Shown one piece after another: positions 24,300 to 32,312 of a DNA stretch of 64,000 bases. Every line of letters starts with the position of its first letter. Positions within the stretch are counted from its first letter, which is position 1. Under the pieces are notes generated by a model. The model made no database searches, was not told the DNA's origin, and saw only the letters and a list, made by a program, of their open reading frames with translations. The DNA comes from Propionivibrio sp. Its GTDB lineage: Bacteria > Pseudomonadota > Gammaproteobacteria > Burkholderiales > Rhodocyclaceae. Both the position numbers and the translations under genes were made by a program. The stretch is from assembly GCA_029975435.1 (NCBI GenBank), contig JARKPC010000046.1, forward strand, positions 1 to 64,000. The letters run 5' to 3'.

Positions 24300-25489
24300 T
24301 GCTGCGCCTGAAATCCCTCCTGGCCGAATCGCGCATTGCCACCAGTGAATGCGCGACGGCGATCGGCATGTCGCGGCCGGCCTTGTCGGCGCTCCTGAAC
24401 AACGACTACTGGCCGAGGACCACGCCGCGCGTTCAGATCGAAGCGGCGATCCGCTTGTTTTTGCAGGACCGGGGCGTCGATGCCGCCGGGTGTTTCGAGT
24501 TGGAGCCGGATCGCAAGCCTGGCAGCGACGATCCGGCTCCGGTTTCCCCTGATCTTTCCAAAGGAGTTGATATGTTACTCAGAAAGCAACGTTTATCCCA
24601 ACTGGCGAAGGAGCACTTCCGCCTGACGCGCGATCCGTTCGCGCACGATCCCGCCGAGCCCGATGACGTGTTCCTGACGCCGCGCATGCGCGAAATCCAG
24701 GCCGACATGGAAAGCGCGCTGCTCAACGGTCGCTTCATCGCCGTCTCGGGCGAATCGGGCAGCGGCAAGACGACGTTGCGCGAACTGGTCGAAGAGCAGC
24801 TGAAGCACCGCTCGGTCAAGATCATCAAGCCCTACGTTCTCGGCATGGAGGACAACGACAAGGCCGGCAAGACCCTGCGCGTGGCGCATATCGAGGAATC
24901 GATCGTGCGCGCCCTGGACCCCTCGGCGCAGGTCAAGCGCAGCAGCGAGGCACGCGGCCACCAGGTGCATGAGTTGTTGAAGTCGGCCGGTTGCCCGTGC
25001 GCGATCGTGATCGAGGAAGCTCACGCGCTGCCTATTCCGACGCTCAAGCATTTCAAGCGGCTGCGCGAACTCAAGGACGGACAGCGCCAGCTGCTCGGCG
25101 TGCTGCTGATCGGCCAGCAGGAACTGGAAGACAAGCTCGGCACGAGCAAGAAGGAGGTGCGCGAAGTCATGCAGCGCTGCGAGATGGTCCGCCTCGATCC
25201 GCTCGGCAAGCATCTCGAAGGCTACATCACGCACCGCTTCGCCCGTGCCGGCATCGTCCGCGCCGATCAGGTCTTCGACCCGAGCGCCATCGTCGCGGTC
25301 GGCGAAGCACTCAACGATGAGGTACGCCAGACCGTGCGCCAGAGCGACAAGACTTTCGTCACCAAGCAACAGATCAGCCTCGTCTATCCGCTCGCCGTCG
25401 GCAATCTCGCCGTGGCGGCGATGAACAAAGCGGCGGAGCTGGGTTATCCGAAGGTGAATTCCGACGTGGTGGAAAGGGCGATGCGATGA
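24299..25489 (+). CDS. B: MuB-like transposition target-selector ATPase
   Basis: 396 aa. An N-terminal HTH (SECATAIGMSRPALSALLNN) is followed by AAA+ ATPase motifs: Walker A SGESGSGKTTL (about 149-159) and Walker B-like CAIVIEEAHAL (about 233-243). A sensor region with LLIGQQELEDKLG follows. Like MuB/TnsC it should bind target DNA in an ATP-dependent way, stimulate the transposase and give target immunity. It is the partner that chose the CRISPR repeat as target here. Confidence 0.93.
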   Translation: MLRLKSLLAESRIATSECATAIGMSRPALSALLNNDYWPRTTPRVQIEAAIRLFLQDRGVDAAGCFELEPDRKPGSDDPAPVSPDLSKGVDMLLRKQRLSQLAKEHFRLTRDPFAHDPAEPDDVFLTPRMREIQADMESALLNGRFIAVSGESGSGKTTLRELVEEQLKHRSVKIIKPYVLGMEDNDKAGKTLRVAHIEESIVRALDPSAQVKRSSEARGHQVHELLKSAGCPCAIVIEEAHALPIPTLKHFKRLRELKDGQRQLLGVLLIGQQELEDKLGTSKKEVREVMQRCEMVRLDPLGKHLEGYITHRFARAGIVRADQVFDPSAIVAVGEALNDEVRQTVRQSDKTFVTKQQISLVYPLAVGNLAVAAMNKAAELGYPKVNSDVVERAMR

Positions 25490-25707
25490 GAACAACCATT
25501 CAAATAACCAAGCATGGATTCAATAAATCCCTGACTGTCGATATTGGCTCTGACCAATGGGGTGACAACGTTGTTTTTAGAAAAATGGATAGCGGGATGA
25601 CATCCAACGGTCCGATTGAGATTTCCTTTTTTCTCGATGCAGAAACGGCCCGCGCGCTGTCATTCGCGTTCGGCGAACTTGCCAAGACGCTGGGGAAACA
25701 GAAATGA
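25486..25707 (+). CDS. Small unknown protein, 73 aa, low GC
   Basis: MRTTIQITKHGFNKSLTVDI, then GSDQWGDNVVFRKMDSGMTS and a helical C-terminus (ETARALSFAFGELAKTLG). Codon use and GC are clearly lower than in the transposition genes around it, suggesting recent gain. ATGA overlaps tie it to both neighbours. No family is recognised. Size, position and composition make it a reasonable anti-CRISPR or anti-defence candidate. Confidence 0.65.
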   Translation: MRTTIQITKHGFNKSLTVDIGSDQWGDNVVFRKMDSGMTSNGPIEISFFLDAETARALSFAFGELAKTLGKQK

Positions 25708-26057
25708 GCCTCTTATCACCGAAAGCCCCGTGGTCCGTCCTGCTGACGGCACCGGAGATTTCCGCCATCGATGGCGACGGGAATCCGATCTTTTCGGCCA
25801 AGCGGAAACAGGGCCGGGAACTCTTCGAGCAGTTCAACGATTTCCTGCTCATCGAGAACGCCCCGAAGCTGTTGAGCCACCTGCGCAAGGTGGTCGACGT
25901 GATGCGGCGCAGCGAGGCCGGGCTATCCCCCAGCGCGGAGATCACCGACTGCACGGAAGACGAATGGGACGCGGCATTGAACGATGCCGAAGCGTTCCTC
26001 CTTGAACTCGACGCCTGCAGCGCTCCCGTAGGCGGCGACCTGGTAAAGGAGCTATGA
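25704..26057 (+). CDS. Hypothetical early phage protein
   Basis: 117 aa, acidic, mostly helical (GRELFEQFNDFLLIENAPKL, then LSHLRKVVDVMRRSEAGLSP). No recognised domain or catalytic motif. It overlaps both neighbours by 4 bp in the semi-essential early region that in Mu carries host-modifying genes. Confidence 0.65.
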   Translation: MSLLSPKAPWSVLLTAPEISAIDGDGNPIFSAKRKQGRELFEQFNDFLLIENAPKLLSHLRKVVDVMRRSEAGLSPSAEITDCTEDEWDAALNDAEAFLLELDACSAPVGGDLVKEL

Positions 26058-26404
26058 GCATGGACTTTTCAAGTATTCCGGTTCGTACCCTTCGTCCGCA
26101 GCCATATTTCAGGATGCGCGAGCGTCTGCAAGTGAGTCTTGCCGAGTTGCTCGAGCGCATCGAGCGTGCTTCCCAGGCGCTGGCCGACAAGCAGCTCTCC
26201 GTGCTGTCGTTCTCGGGTTCGACGCTGGACACCCCGATCATCGTCGTCGCGGCCCACCCCAAGGCGTACGCGGCGTTCGCCGGGCGCTACGAGCGCACCG
26301 GCTTCTGCCAGGACGGCGCGCTGCGCTACGAGACGTGGGAAGCCTTCGATGTGGTCAACCGGGTTCGCGTTCGCTGGCAGGAGGTGAAAGCATGCGCTTC
26401 CTGA
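26054..26404 (+). CDS. Hypothetical early phage protein
   Basis: 116 aa. Contains ERLQVSLAELLERIERASQA and a beta-rich half with TPIIVVAAHPKAYAAFAGRY. No recognised family. Its 3' end overlaps the 42-aa gene that follows. Early-operon position only. Confidence 0.6.
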   Translation: MSMDFSSIPVRTLRPQPYFRMRERLQVSLAELLERIERASQALADKQLSVLSFSGSTLDTPIIVVAAHPKAYAAFAGRYERTGFCQDGALRYETWEAFDVVNRVRVRWQEVKACAS

Positions 26405-26520
26405 AAACCATCCTCCGTGCCGCGGCCGGCCTGTGGCTGCGTTTCTGGCGTGCCGTGCGCTACTGGCACTTCCTGCGCTACTCCTGGCATCTGGCCTGGC
26501 ACAAGGCGGCGCGGCCATGA
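26392..26520 (+). CDS. Small basic aromatic peptide, 42 aa
   Basis: MRFLKTILRAAAGLWLRFWR followed by AVRYWHFLRYSWHLAWHKAA. It is extremely rich in Trp, Arg and His and amphipathic, so probably membrane- or nucleic-acid-associated. GGAGGTGAAAGC upstream is a strong ribosome-binding site. The 13-bp and 4-bp overlaps with neighbours support a real coupled gene. The function is unknown; a Kil-like toxic peptide is one possibility. Confidence 0.6.
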   Translation: MRFLKTILRAAAGLWLRFWRAVRYWHFLRYSWHLAWHKAARP

Positions 26521-26777
26521 GAGGCACGCGGTGGTCACTCGAAGACCGGCAGAAGGCCTGGAACCTGCGCCGTTCCGGCAAGACGCTGGAACAGATCGGC
26601 CTGGCGTTGAACCGATCCGTGGCTAGCGTCAACACCTGCCTGCAGGCGATGAAGCAAGAACACCAGTCCAGGAAGCGCCCCTGCCTGTGCTGCCGGAGGC
26701 TGTTCCACTCGGCCGGAGCGCACAACCGCCTGTGCCCGCTGTGCGCCCGCCGGTCGATCAGCCCTTACGCCCCATAA
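26517..26777 (+). CDS. HTH plus zinc-knuckle small regulator
   Basis: 86 aa from the ATG at 26517 overlapping the previous stop. The N-terminal GTRWSLEDRQKAWNLRRSGK and TLEQIGLALNRSVASVNTCL form a SANT/HTH-like element. The C-terminal CLCCRRLFHSAGAHNRLCPLC holds a four-Cys zinc knuckle. It is probably a DNA-binding regulator in the early region. Confidence 0.7.
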   Translation: MRGTRWSLEDRQKAWNLRRSGKTLEQIGLALNRSVASVNTCLQAMKQEHQSRKRPCLCCRRLFHSAGAHNRLCPLCARRSISPYAP

Positions 26778-26803
26778 CCCATTCACCCTCAAGGAGATGA
26801 ACC

Positions 26804-27118
26804 GTGAGTAAGGAACGATTGCTCAACGTGCTTTCCCGTCATATCGGCAAGGGCCACGGCCTCGGCGTGGCCGCGCTGGCGCTGCAGGTCGGCCTGGAAC
26901 AACGCCAGGTGCGCAAGTTCGTCACGGATCTGCGCCAGGACGGCGTAGCGGTGTGCGGCACGCCGACGCACGGCTACTACATCGCCGGTACCGCCGAGGA
27001 GCTGGAGGAAACCTGCCAGTTCCTCCGGCAGCGCGCCTTGCACAGCCTCACCCTTGAATCCCGTTTGCGCAAGGTGCCGCTGGCCGACTTGGTCGGGCAG
27101 CTGCATCTGCGCACCTAA
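26804..27118 (+). CDS. Winged-helix-like early protein
   Basis: 104 aa. LLNVLSRHIGKGHGLGVAAL and ALQVGLEQRQVRKFVTDLRQ, then DGVAVCGTPTHGYYIAGTAE, is a wHTH pattern seen in phage replication or regulatory proteins. AAGGAG lies 8 bp before the ATG. It stands 26 bp after the zinc-knuckle gene and 19 bp before Gam. Confidence 0.7.
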   Translation: MSKERLLNVLSRHIGKGHGLGVAALALQVGLEQRQVRKFVTDLRQDGVAVCGTPTHGYYIAGTAEELEETCQFLRQRALHSLTLESRLRKVPLADLVGQLHLRT

Positions 27119-27137
27119 CCCTTTGGAGCTGCGACAC

Positions 27138-27656
27138 ATGACCCCCCTGAACGAAATCGAATCCCGCGCCAAACTGTACGCTGAGGCGCGCGAGGCCTTG
27201 GCCGCCATCGTCTCCGAGCTGAACGCCGGCATCGAAGCGCTGAAGCGCCAGGCCATGCCGAACATCAAGCGCGCGATCGGCCGCGCCAGCACGCACCACG
27301 ACCAGCTGCGCACGCTGATCGAGAAAGCACCGGAACTCTTCGTCAAACCGAAAAGCATGACGATCAACGGCATCAAGCTCGGTTACCAGAAGGGTAAGGG
27401 CAAGATCGAGTGGGAGGATCCCGACCAGGTGGTGCGCCTGATCAAGAAGCACTTCCCCGAGCAGGCCGACGTGCTGATCGCCACGACCGAGAAGCCCGTC
27501 AAGGATGCGCTCAACTGCCTGACCGCCGCGGAACTCAAGAAGCTCGGCATCAGCGTCGTCGAAGGCGGCGAGGCGATCTTCATCAAGCCGACGGACAGCG
27601 CGGTGGACAAGCTGGTGGACGCGCTGCTGAAGGAAGCCACGGAGGAGGTGGAGTGA
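27138..27656 (+). CDS. gam: Gam-like host-nuclease inhibitor
   Basis: 172 aa from the ATG at 27138 with TTTGGAG upstream. IKRAIGRASTHHDQLRTLIE and the KAPELFVKPKSMTINGIKLGY segment, then GKIEWEDPDQVVRLIKKHFP, are diagnostic of Mu Gam. Gam binds double-stranded DNA ends and shields them from RecBCD-type exonucleases. Its stop overlaps the next start (TGATG). Confidence 0.93.
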   Translation: MTPLNEIESRAKLYAEAREALAAIVSELNAGIEALKRQAMPNIKRAIGRASTHHDQLRTLIEKAPELFVKPKSMTINGIKLGYQKGKGKIEWEDPDQVVRLIKKHFPEQADVLIATTEKPVKDALNCLTAAELKKLGISVVEGGEAIFIKPTDSAVDKLVDALLKEATEEVE

Positions 27657-27871
27657 TGGCCAACCCGTTCAGATATCGCATGTGGGACGGGCACGAGGTC
27701 GAGACGACGAGCGCCGATGACCGTGTCGAGAAGGTCAAGGGATTCAATTTTGACCAGTGCAACTCGGCGCTGGCCGTGCCCAACCTGCAGAAGAGCGTGG
27801 AGCGCGCGGTGCATGCGCGCCTGCGTGTGCTTGGCAATCCATACCTCCGCCAGACCGGGGAGGAATCATGA
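27656..27871 (+). CDS. Small hypothetical protein, 71 aa
   Basis: MANPFRYRMWDGHEVETTSA, then a helical segment (NSALAVPNLQKSVERAVHAR) and RQTGEES at the end. TGATG overlap with gam and an ATGA overlap with the next gene show it is translated in the operon. No family is recognised. Confidence 0.65.
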   Translation: MANPFRYRMWDGHEVETTSADDRVEKVKGFNFDQCNSALAVPNLQKSVERAVHARLRVLGNPYLRQTGEES

Positions 27872-28263
27872 GTACTCCCCGCGAACGACAGCTCGAAGAG
27901 GTACTGCGCGAGCTGATCGCGACCATCGACCTGGCTACGGATTGCATGGACGGCCGTGTCGATCGAACGATGCTCGATCTCTACATCGAGAACGCCGAGG
28001 CGCTGCTGGATGGTGTCCCCGTACTTGGCGTCGAGGGCGTTCTTGGCGACTTCGTCGGCCAGTGGATTGACGCCGATCGTGCTTTGCCGGATTCCGACAC
28101 GACCGTGCTGATCAGCACTCCGGACAGCAGCGAACCGGTCTGGCTCGGTTTCCACGATGGCGAATGCTGGCGCAATGTCGAAGGGTTTCCGATCGCCGTC
28201 ACGGGCTGGGCCGAGATGCCCGATCTATGTGAACGGCAACCGACCAAGGGGGTAGCGTCATGA
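27868..28263 (+). CDS. DUF551-containing phage protein
   Basis: 131 aa. The N-terminal helix is [20 protein letters not shown]. The C-terminal half ([20 protein letters not shown], then [20 protein letters not shown]) is the DUF551 pattern, a small domain common in phages and of unknown function. It overlaps both neighbours by 4 bp. Confidence 0.75.
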   Translation: MSTPRERQLEEVLRELIATIDLATDCMDGRVDRTMLDLYIENAEALLDGVPVLGVEGVLGDFVGQWIDADRALPDSDTTVLISTPDSSEPVWLGFHDGECWRNVEGFPIAVTGWAEMPDLCERQPTKGVAS

Positions 28264-29255
28264 GCGACAAGACGGGTATCGAATGGACCGACGCGACGTG
28301 GAACCCGGTCACCGGCTGCACGAAGGTCAGCGCCGGCTGCAAACACTGCTACGCCGAACGCGAGTGGCCGCGCATGACGCGGTTGGTACCGGCCTACGCT
28401 GGCCGCGACTTCTCAGAGGTGCGCAGCCACCCCGAGCGCCTCGATCAGCCGCTACGCTGGAAACGGCCGCGCAAGGTGTTCGTGAACTCGATGTCCGACC
28501 TGTTTCATCCGGACGTGCCGAACTCGTTCATTGACCGGGTTTTCGCCGTCATGGCGATGGCGCCGCAACACACATTTCAAATTCTGACGAAGCGCCCTGA
28601 TCGGATGCGCCACTACTTTGCTGAGCGTCAATCAGGAGACCCGTGGGCAGAAGCTGCGGACGACATCGCCGACATGATCGGATTGAACGATCACCCCTTT
28701 GTCCTAGAGCCAAAACACATCCCCCTGCGCAACGTCTGGCTTGGTGTCAGCGTCGAGAATCAGGACGCCGCCGACGAGCGTATTCCGTTGCTGCTCGAAA
28801 CGCCTGCGGCCGTGCGCTGGATCAGTGCCGAGCCGCTACTTGGGCACGTTGATCTAAGTGGATGGCTAGATGTTGAAGCTCCATGCCCATGCGGTGAGAT
28901 TGCTTGCGATCACAACTCGATCGATTGGGTAGTCGTCGGAGGCGAGTCCGGCCCAAACGCGCGGCCGATGCATCCGCAGTGGGCGCGTGATCTGCGTGAT
29001 CAGTGTGCGGCGGCTGGGGTTCCGTTTCTATTCAAACAATTTGGGGAATTTGCCGACCATGAAGCGGCCGGCCTCGACATGAACGAGTGCTACGACAAAG
29101 CTTCAACTGGCGGGTGGATTGATCTGGACGGAACCTGCTCGCTCGGCGAGGAAGCATGCCCAAAGAATAGCGGTGCCGCGCATGTCTTACGCGTCGGCAA
29201 GAAGACCGCCGGTCGCCTGCTCGACGGCGTGCTGCACGACGGACACCCAGGGTGA
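28260..29255 (+). CDS. Phage Gp37/Gp68 (DUF5131) family protein
   Basis: 331 aa. The N-terminal [20 protein letters not shown], then [11 protein letters not shown], carries the three-Cys (CxxxxxxCxxC) motif resembling radical-SAM cluster ligands. [20 protein letters not shown] and the [11 protein letters not shown] and [18 protein letters not shown] segments are family signatures. A Cys-rich insertion ([12 protein letters not shown]) lies near residue 210. It is probably an Fe-S or zinc enzyme of unknown reaction. The TcmP partner often found with this family is not seen. Confidence 0.85.
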   Translation: MSDKTGIEWTDATWNPVTGCTKVSAGCKHCYAEREWPRMTRLVPAYAGRDFSEVRSHPERLDQPLRWKRPRKVFVNSMSDLFHPDVPNSFIDRVFAVMAMAPQHTFQILTKRPDRMRHYFAERQSGDPWAEAADDIADMIGLNDHPFVLEPKHIPLRNVWLGVSVENQDAADERIPLLLETPAAVRWISAEPLLGHVDLSGWLDVEAPCPCGEIACDHNSIDWVVVGGESGPNARPMHPQWARDLRDQCAAAGVPFLFKQFGEFADHEAAGLDMNECYDKASTGGWIDLDGTCSLGEEACPKNSGAAHVLRVGKKTAGRLLDGVLHDGHPG

Positions 29256-29259
29256 TCTC

Positions 29260-29715
29260 ATGAGCGCAGCCAAACCAAAGAAAACCGCCCAGGAGGTTCG
29301 CAAGAACGAACTGGCGCAGATCCACATCGCGCGATCGCAGCTCGGCATGGACGACGAAACGTACCGGAACGTGCTGTGGACGGTCGCGCGCGTCAAGTCG
29401 TCGGCGGATCTCGATTGGTCGGGCAGGAAGCGCGTGCTCGACCACATGAAAGCCTGTGGTTTCAAGGTGCGCTCCAACCGACTGCCGACCGCGCACAAGC
29501 CGCTGGCGATGACCAAGGAAGCGATCGAGGCGAAGATTGCCACGCAATTGAAGGAGCTGAGCCAGAACTGGCCGTACGCGTACGGCGTCGCGCGGCGCAT
29601 CTTCCCGAAGATGAACCGCTTCGAGTTCCTGACGCCGGAACAACTGGGCGAGGTGTCCAGCGCCCTGGAGCGCACGATCCGCTTCAAGCGCAAGAAGGAG
29701 GCCGGCACGGTCTGA
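29260..29715 (+). CDS. Mu gp16-like protein (DUF1018)
   Basis: 151 aa from the ATG at 29260. KNELAQIHIARSQLGMDDET, YRNVLWTVARVKSSADLDWS and RVLDHMKACGFK are the gp16/DUF1018 signature. Found just upstream of mor in Mu and relatives, its role is unsettled. Confidence 0.88.
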   Translation: MSAAKPKKTAQEVRKNELAQIHIARSQLGMDDETYRNVLWTVARVKSSADLDWSGRKRVLDHMKACGFKVRSNRLPTAHKPLAMTKEAIEAKIATQLKELSQNWPYAYGVARRIFPKMNRFEFLTPEQLGEVSSALERTIRFKRKKEAGTV

Positions 29716-29716
29716 C

Positions 29717-30055
29717 ATGGAAAAAAGCGCCGTCTACCCCGAACTGCTGGCCGATCTCGCCGACCAGGTCGCACTCAAGCTGTGCGAGCACGGCGTTGAA
29801 CCGGACAAGGCTGCCGATATCGGCTTTTTCGCCGCGGAACATATGCGCGAGCACTGGGGAGGCCAGCCGATCTACCTGCCCAAGGGCGTGCAGTACGATT
29901 TCTCGCGACGCGATCTGGAGATCTTCGACCGTTTCAACGGGCATAACCATGTCGAATTGGCCAAGGAGTACAATCTGACGGTCATGCGGATATACCAGAT
30001 CACCAAGGCCGTGCGTGCGGAGTTGATCAAGAAACGGCAAGGGGCGTTGTTCTAG
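29717..30055 (+). CDS. Mor/C-family middle/late transcription activator
   Basis: 112 aa. GFFAAEHMREHWGGQPIYLP, then KGVQYDFSRRDLEIFDRFNG, is the Mor dimerisation region. NHVELAKEYNLTVMRIYQIT is the C-terminal HTH. In Mu, Mor activates C and C activates the late promoters. Only one family member is seen here, so it probably drives the late promoters directly. The three dyad-containing motifs at 7175, 17554 and 30527 are its likely targets. Confidence 0.9.
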   Translation: MEKSAVYPELLADLADQVALKLCEHGVEPDKAADIGFFAAEHMREHWGGQPIYLPKGVQYDFSRRDLEIFDRFNGHNHVELAKEYNLTVMRIYQITKAVRAELIKKRQGALF

Positions 30056-30067
30056 GGAGGTGTCTTT

Positions 30068-30487
30068 ATGAGATGGCTGGTGTTTTTATTTTTCTTTTTG
30101 GCGCCTCTTTCGTACGGCGGAATGTTATCAAATGCCGAAGGTTGGAAGGCGGCTAAAGAACTTGCAAGAACTATCGAACAGACGGCTGATGAATTGAATG
30201 TCGTCATCAAGACAAAGGATGCTAGCTATTACGCATCAAACTTCAGAGATCCATTGAAGCGCGCTATTGCCCGCTGGCCTTCGGGTTCCGGTAGCGATCT
30301 GACAATGATGGCCTGGGCCGGGTGTCAATCTGCTGCAAAGTTCTTACTGCAATACGGAAACAGCGTCGTGGCATTTTCTCGGCCCGATCAGTGGTTGTAC
30401 AACCGCTATGTAAGCGAATCCGCTCGTTGTAAGAACGAGCTGAAGAGTCCAGGAATGACGGATAAAGAAAAGAAAGAGCTTTGGTAG
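30068..30487 (+). CDS. Exported moron-like protein, 139 aa, low GC
   Basis: The N-terminal signal peptide MRWLVFLFFFLAPLSYGG has a likely cut after it. The mature part is polar and helical (ELARTIEQTADELNVVIKTK) with two Cys that could pair (AGCQSAAKF and ARCKNE). GC is much lower than in flanking phage genes. GGGAGGTG precedes the ATG, and a strong terminator follows 16 bp after the stop. It interrupts the mor-lysis junction. This looks like a moron acting in the host periplasm (exclusion or lysogenic conversion). No family is recognised. Confidence 0.7.
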   Translation: MRWLVFLFFFLAPLSYGGMLSNAEGWKAAKELARTIEQTADELNVVIKTKDASYYASNFRDPLKRAIARWPSGSGSDLTMMAWAGCQSAAKFLLQYGNSVVAFSRPDQWLYNRYVSESARCKNELKSPGMTDKEKKELW

Positions 30488-30502
30488 TTCGATCCACTAA
30501 AT

Positions 30503-30526
30503 GAACCCCGCTTCGGCGGGGTTTTT
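30503..30526 (+). terminator. Rho-independent terminator after the moron gene
   Basis: AACCCCGCTTCGGCGGGGTT has a 7-bp GC stem with a TTCG-type loop, followed by TTTTT. It ends the early/middle transcript just before the late promoter motif at 30527. Confidence 0.9.
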
Positions 30527-30548
30527 GTTTTAAAGCCCTTTAGGCGAC
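30527..30548 (+). promoter_or_regulatory. Putative late promoter element (Plys equivalent)
   Basis: TTTTAAAGCCCTTTAGGCGA, third copy of the motif also at 7175-7198 and 17554-17576. It sits between the terminator and the endolysin gene, 30 bp before the ATG, the position of Mu Plys. Confidence 0.78.
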
Positions 30549-30578
30549 CCCCTTCGCGCGCGCACGTAGCCTGTGCGC

Positions 30579-31106
30579 ATGCGCCAGATCACCCTCATCG
30601 TCATCCACTGCAGCGCCTCGCCGAACAGCGACAGCCTGTTTCGTGGTTCGCCCGGCACGCCCGGTTTTCTCACTCCCGTGCAGGTCATCGACGGCTGGCA
30701 TGCCAAGCGGGGATTCAGGCGTAGCGATGCCGTTCGACGTGAGTTCAACCCGAACCTCACCGCCATCGGGTACCACTTCCTGATCTACCGCAACGGGGTC
30801 GTCGCCAACGGGCGATCGATGGAAGAGATCGGCGCCCACGTCGCCGGCTTCAACCAGAAGAGCCTCGGTATCTGCCTGATCGGCACCGACCAATTCACGC
30901 CGGAACAGTGGAAAACGTTGGCCGAAATGGTCGGCGCACTGCGCAAGCTGCACCCCGACGCCCGCGTCGTCGGCCACCGCGACCTCTCGCCGGACAGGAA
31001 CAGGAACGGCATCGTCGAATCCTTTGAATGGCTCAAGACCTGCCCCGGCTTCGATGTCGCCGCGTGGCTCGAATCCGGCATGACTGCCCCGGAGGTTCCC
31101 GCATGA
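30579..31106 (+). CDS. Endolysin: N-acetylmuramoyl-L-alanine amidase
   Basis: 175 aa from the ATG at 30579; a GTG at 30573 is also possible. ITLIVIHCSASPNSDS supplies the first zinc His, and VVGHRDLSPDRNRNG with CPGFDVAAWL gives the second His and Cys of amidase_2/T7-lysozyme enzymes. It cleaves peptidoglycan between MurNAc and L-Ala at lysis. No signal peptide, so it depends on the holin next door. First gene of the lysis operon. Confidence 0.93.
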   Translation: MRQITLIVIHCSASPNSDSLFRGSPGTPGFLTPVQVIDGWHAKRGFRRSDAVRREFNPNLTAIGYHFLIYRNGVVANGRSMEEIGAHVAGFNQKSLGICLIGTDQFTPEQWKTLAEMVGALRKLHPDARVVGHRDLSPDRNRNGIVESFEWLKTCPGFDVAAWLESGMTAPEVPA

Positions 31107-31303
31107 AACTCATCCCCGACTGGCGCAGCGCCTGGCGTTTCCTGTCCGTGCAGCTCGCCGCCGCCACCGCCCTGCTGGCCACCGCCTACGACTACCTGCC
31201 GGCCGTGCGCACCTACCTGCCAGAAGGCTGGGTCAAGTGGGCCGCGATCCTGGTCATCGCCGCGCGCATCCTGCACCAGAACACGCCCGGGAAGGCGCCA
31301 TGA
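31103..31303 (+). CDS. Holin-like small membrane protein
   Basis: 66 aa overlapping the endolysin stop (ATGA). Two hydrophobic helices (FLSVQLAAATALLATAYDYL and WVKWAAILVIAARIL) are separated by a short polar turn, with a basic N-terminus and a polar C-terminus. Size, topology and position between endolysin and spanins fit a class II holin. Confidence 0.8.
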   Translation: MKLIPDWRSAWRFLSVQLAAATALLATAYDYLPAVRTYLPEGWVKWAAILVIAARILHQNTPGKAP

Positions 31304-31791
31304 ACGCCAACCGCATCCTCTTCGAGCTGCTCATCTGCGGGGTGCTGTTCCTCACCGGCTATTTCATGGGCAAAGACGACGAACGCACCGACCAGCGCGC
31401 GCGCGTCGCCACGGCGATGGAAACGGTCATCGCCGAACACAACCAGACCGCCGTCGTCGGCCAGCAGGTCGAGCGCCGGTCCGTGCAGCGCGCCAGCGCG
31501 ACGGAAACTCTTTTCAACGGCATCACCCAGGGAGCGATTCTCTATGCGCAAAGCCATCCTGTTGCTGACGATTGCCGCCTCGATGCTGACGGCCTGCGCC
31601 TCTGGACCCGTGCCAATGCAGGCGCCGAAGCTGCTGCCGCCGGAGACCAGCCGGGCGACGTGTCCGCCTCTGTCGCCGCCGGAGAGCGGCGCGCTGACGG
31701 ATCTGCTGACCAATCACATCCTGACGGCCAAGGCGTATCACCAATGCCGGGATCGGCACCAGGCGCTGCTCGACTGGCTGGAGGCTACTGA
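31300..31791 (+). CDS. Inner-membrane spanin (Rz-like)
   Basis: 163 aa. The N-terminal anchor ILFELLICGVLFLTGYFMG is followed by a periplasmic helical domain (RARVATAMETVIAEHNQTAV). The last third is low-complexity Ala/Gly/Ser because it overlaps the Rz1 frame. It pairs with the o-spanin to disrupt the outer membrane. Confidence 0.82.
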   Translation: MNANRILFELLICGVLFLTGYFMGKDDERTDQRARVATAMETVIAEHNQTAVVGQQVERRSVQRASATETLFNGITQGAILYAQSHPVADDCRLDADGLRLWTRANAGAEAAAAGDQPGDVSASVAAGERRADGSADQSHPDGQGVSPMPGSAPGAARLAGGY

Positions 31792-31804
31792 TGCGCTACG
31801 CTGA
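31544..31804 (+). CDS. Outer-membrane spanin lipoprotein (Rz1-like), nested
   Basis: 86 aa, in another frame inside the Rz-like gene and extending past it. MRKAILLLTIAASMLTACAS is a lipoprotein signal with lipobox LTAC (Cys18). The mature part is Pro-rich (PKLLPPETSRATCPPLSPPE), as usual for o-spanins. The nested arrangement is typical of Rz/Rz1 pairs. Confidence 0.88.
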   Translation: MRKAILLLTIAASMLTACASGPVPMQAPKLLPPETSRATCPPLSPPESGALTDLLTNHILTAKAYHQCRDRHQALLDWLEATDALR

Positions 31805-32312
31805 CGCCCGCAACCAGATCAGCACCGGCGATCTCATCGCCCTGCGCAAGAAGCACGGCTTGCTGCCGCGTTTAACGCGCCTCATCACCCGATCGCCTTA
31901 CACGCACACCGCCATCGCGCTGTGGTGCGGCGCCGGCGCGCACCGCCGTCTGCTGGTCGCCGAGGCCAAAGCATCCGGTGCGTTCCTTACGCCTCTGTCG
32001 CAATACGCCGCCGAGGATTTTGACGTGTTCCTCGCCCCGCGGGAAGTCGGCCTGTCGATCGAATCCGCGATCTGGGAGACCCTCGGCGAGCCGATCGGCT
32101 ACGACGTTCTGGACCTCGTGCGCATTGCCCTCAACCGCCTGGCCGACGTGCCGCTGCCGTCCCACGACAACGCGCTGAAGATCTGCTCGGCGCTCTCTGC
32201 CACGCTGTGGCTGCTGGCCGGCTGGAAGCCGCGCTATCTGCCCTCCATCCCCGCACCAGACGACGTGGTGGCCGCGCTGGCCGTGCCGCCGCTGCTTGAG
32301 GTCCGCGCATGA
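31791..32312 (+). CDS. Permuted papain-like (YiiX/NlpC-type) hydrolase
   Basis: 173 aa. STGDLIALRKKHGLLPRLTR and SPYTHTAIALWCGAG give the N-terminal His of circularly permuted NlpC/P60-like enzymes. ALKICSALSATLWLLAG carries the later Cys. This ordering (His before Cys) matches YiiX/YebB-type hydrolases. A likely role is cleavage of peptidoglycan or lipid-linked amides at infection or lysis. ATG overlaps the Rz stop (TGATG). Confidence 0.7.
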   Translation: MRYADARNQISTGDLIALRKKHGLLPRLTRLITRSPYTHTAIALWCGAGAHRRLLVAEAKASGAFLTPLSQYAAEDFDVFLAPREVGLSIESAIWETLGEPIGYDVLDLVRIALNRLADVPLPSHDNALKICSALSATLWLLAGWKPRYLPSIPAPDDVVAALAVPPLLEVRA

